Shown piece after piece: positions 5,736-6,787 of a DNA stretch of 6,787 nucleotides. The notes below the pieces were generated by a model, which was not told where the DNA came from, made no database searches, and worked only from the letters and a program-made list of their open reading frames with translations. Source of the DNA: Candidatus Sabulitectum sp. (GTDB taxonomy: Bacteria > Fermentibacterota > Fermentibacteria > Fermentibacterales > JCC-6); the NCBI GenBank assembly GCA_029934845.1, contig JAOZLN010000141.1, positions 1 through 6,787 on the forward strand, given 5' to 3'. How positions within the stretch are numbered: the stretch's first letter is position 1; each line of letters opens with the position of its first letter. A program made the position numbers and the translations under genes.

Positions 5736-6787
5736 GAATTCATATTTCCATAAAATACAGAACTGGGCGGGTCTCGTACTGCTTCTAGGCGCAGGTTACT
5801 ATTTTTATTCCCAGCTGCTTCCAGACTGGCAGCCCAAGCTGGAAGATTTCTGGGAGATCTCCAGGCAGAATGCAAGCAGACCGCTCATGCTGCTTTCCTT
5901 CGCATTCGCATGGCTTGGTTATTACTTCGCTCCCCTTCCATGGCAGAAGATCCTTGAAGCACTTAAAATACCCAGGATCGACCGGGGCGATCTAAGAAGG
6001 AACTGGTACATCACTCAGATGGGCAGCTATATGCCCGGTAAGCTCTGGATGGTTCTGGGCAGGTTGACTTTTCTCAGGGTTAACGGCACCAGCACCTTCA
6101 AGGGTGTAACTGCTCTGGTCCTGGAAAATATCTACATGCTTGTTGCTCTTGGAATACTGGCACTGGTTGCTCTTCCCTTCCTTGGGTCTGATCTTCCCGG
6201 TGCGGTCACTATTGCTCTGTGGATCTCAGCGGGGCTGGCTATTCTTATGCTTTTTGCACCGGGAATACAAAAGCTCTTCGCAAGAAAACTTGCCAGGAAA
6301 TTCGATGTTGATCTGGAAGAGCTGCCCCATATAAGCCACAAAGACCAGTTCAAATTCATCGGTGCCCACATTCTTTCCTGGTCCCTTAGAAGCATTGCCC
6401 TTTATGTGTGGTTCAGGGGTTTTGGAGTACCGGCATCAACACCACCTTACGCCATGGTGGCTGTATGCCTTCTGGCTGCTCCGGCTTCCTGGCTGATCGC
6501 GCTTGTGATGGTCTTTATCCCTGGAGGTATCGGTGTAAGAGAATCCATAAGAGGCCTGTTCATGGCTCCTTTTGTTGTGGGCGGTATGGCTGTGGCTACT
6601 ACAATTGCTCTGGCCCAGAGAGCTGTTGTCATGTCTGTAGAGATCCTTTTTGCCCTGCAGGCAGTTCTTTATCAGTTCCTCTGTAAACACTTTCCGGTAA
6701 AAATGAACCATCTGAATCAACTTTCACATCTAAGCTGGAGCGCTATGAAGGGGTATGTAGTGAAAAACTGCCAGAATATCTTTTTGT
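5728..6787 (+). CDS. PF03706/UPF0104-like polytopic membrane protein, second copy, 3' end not in window
   Basis: An open frame of 353 complete codons running off the right edge. An in-frame TAA directly before the ATG at 5728 makes this the first possible start. The ATG overlaps the YfhO-like stop as ATGCATAA, with only an A-rich, weak ribosome site. The first membrane segment is about 13-30. It repeats the hallmarks of the gene at 2541-3455: QMGSYMPGKLW (97-107; copy 1 has QLGRYIPGKIW), an intramembrane Glu at 133, FIPGGIGVRE (263-272; copy 1 has FVPGGVGVRE) and AQR at 296-298. It is a diverged paralog, probably another flippase-type or lipid-substrate membrane protein of the same pathway (inference). 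The family-like part ends near residue 318. The 35 further residues in this frame are unlike a normal tail, so the 3' boundary is uncertain: a frame error or C-terminal fusion is possible. Confidence 0.85.
   Translation, partial: MHKNSYFHKIQNWAGLVLLLGAGYYFYSQLLPDWQPKLEDFWEISRQNASRPLMLLSFAFAWLGYYFAPLPWQKILEALKIPRIDRGDLRRNWYITQMGSYMPGKLWMVLGRLTFLRVNGTSTFKGVTALVLENIYMLVALGILALVALPFLGSDLPGAVTIALWISAGLAILMLFAPGIQKLFARKLARKFDVDLEELPHISHKDQFKFIGAHILSWSLRSIALYVWFRGFGVPASTPPYAMVAVCLLAAPASWLIALVMVFIPGGIGVRESIRGLFMAPFVVGGMAVATTIALAQRAVVMSVEILFALQAVLYQFLCKHFPVKMNHLNQLSHLSWSAMKGYVVKNCQNIFL
6687..6787 (+). other. Possible coding in a second frame at the right edge
   Basis: In the frame starting at 6687, just after a TAA at 6684-6686, the sequence is open to the window end. 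It reads as a Ser/Glu-rich linker followed by SKLERYEGVCSEKLPEYLF. This looks more like ordinary protein than the overlapping frame of the membrane gene, which gives an Asn-, His- and Gln-rich tail. The frame has no ATG, GTG or TTG. The two frames would join if one A were missing from the A5 run at 6699-6703. This is a judgement from composition only; with 101 bases it could be chance. Confidence 0.3.

Noticed and set aside
6408..6686. 92-codon Cys-rich plus-strand open frame inside the second PF03706-like gene
   Set aside because: The overlapping frame carries the PGGIGVRE and AQR family motifs, so this Cys/Arg-rich frame is a shadow.

Overview
The window is bacterial coding DNA with no gaps. 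Six genes, all on the + strand, are packed end to start, and both outer genes are cut by the window edges. Shine-Dalgarno sequences such as AGGAGG, mixed ATG/TTG/GTG starts and 4-base stop/start overlaps point to a bacterium. Base composition looks balanced by eye (not counted). I see no rRNA, tRNA, mobile element or marker protein that would fix the lineage, so an uncultivated environmental bacterium is a guess.

Layout: (1) positions 1-611, C-terminal part of a family 2 glycosyltransferase of the dolichyl/polyprenyl-phosphate-sugar synthase type; (2) 608-1669, a GT4-type GT-B glycosyltransferase; (3) 1666-2544, an extended SDR (NAD-dependent epimerase/dehydratase family) with a TTG start; (4) 2541-3455, a small polytopic membrane protein resembling the lysylphosphatidylglycerol synthase transmembrane/UPF0104 family (PF03706); (5) 3456-5735, a 759-residue YfhO-like membrane protein, a GT-C-type glycosyltransferase candidate; (6) 5728 to the window end, a second PF03706-like protein, clearly related to gene 4 and open at the right edge. 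Every junction overlaps or abuts, so one polycistronic, translationally coupled message is likely. No promoter or terminator is visible, so the window is probably the inside of a longer operon.

How the genes could work together (inference): gene 1 would load a sugar onto polyprenyl phosphate at the cytoplasmic face. Genes 4 and/or 6 could move the lipid-linked sugar across the membrane. Gene 5 would transfer it to an acceptor outside. This matches the logic of known three-component systems (GtrB-GtrA-GtrC; CsbB-GtcA-YfhO), but with PF03706-type proteins where a small GtrA/GtcA flippase is normally found. Genes 2 and 3 fit a cell-surface polysaccharide or glycolipid pathway.

The main uncertainty is the last ~100 bases. 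Gene 6 stays open past the point where its family normally ends, and another frame there also looks protein-like.
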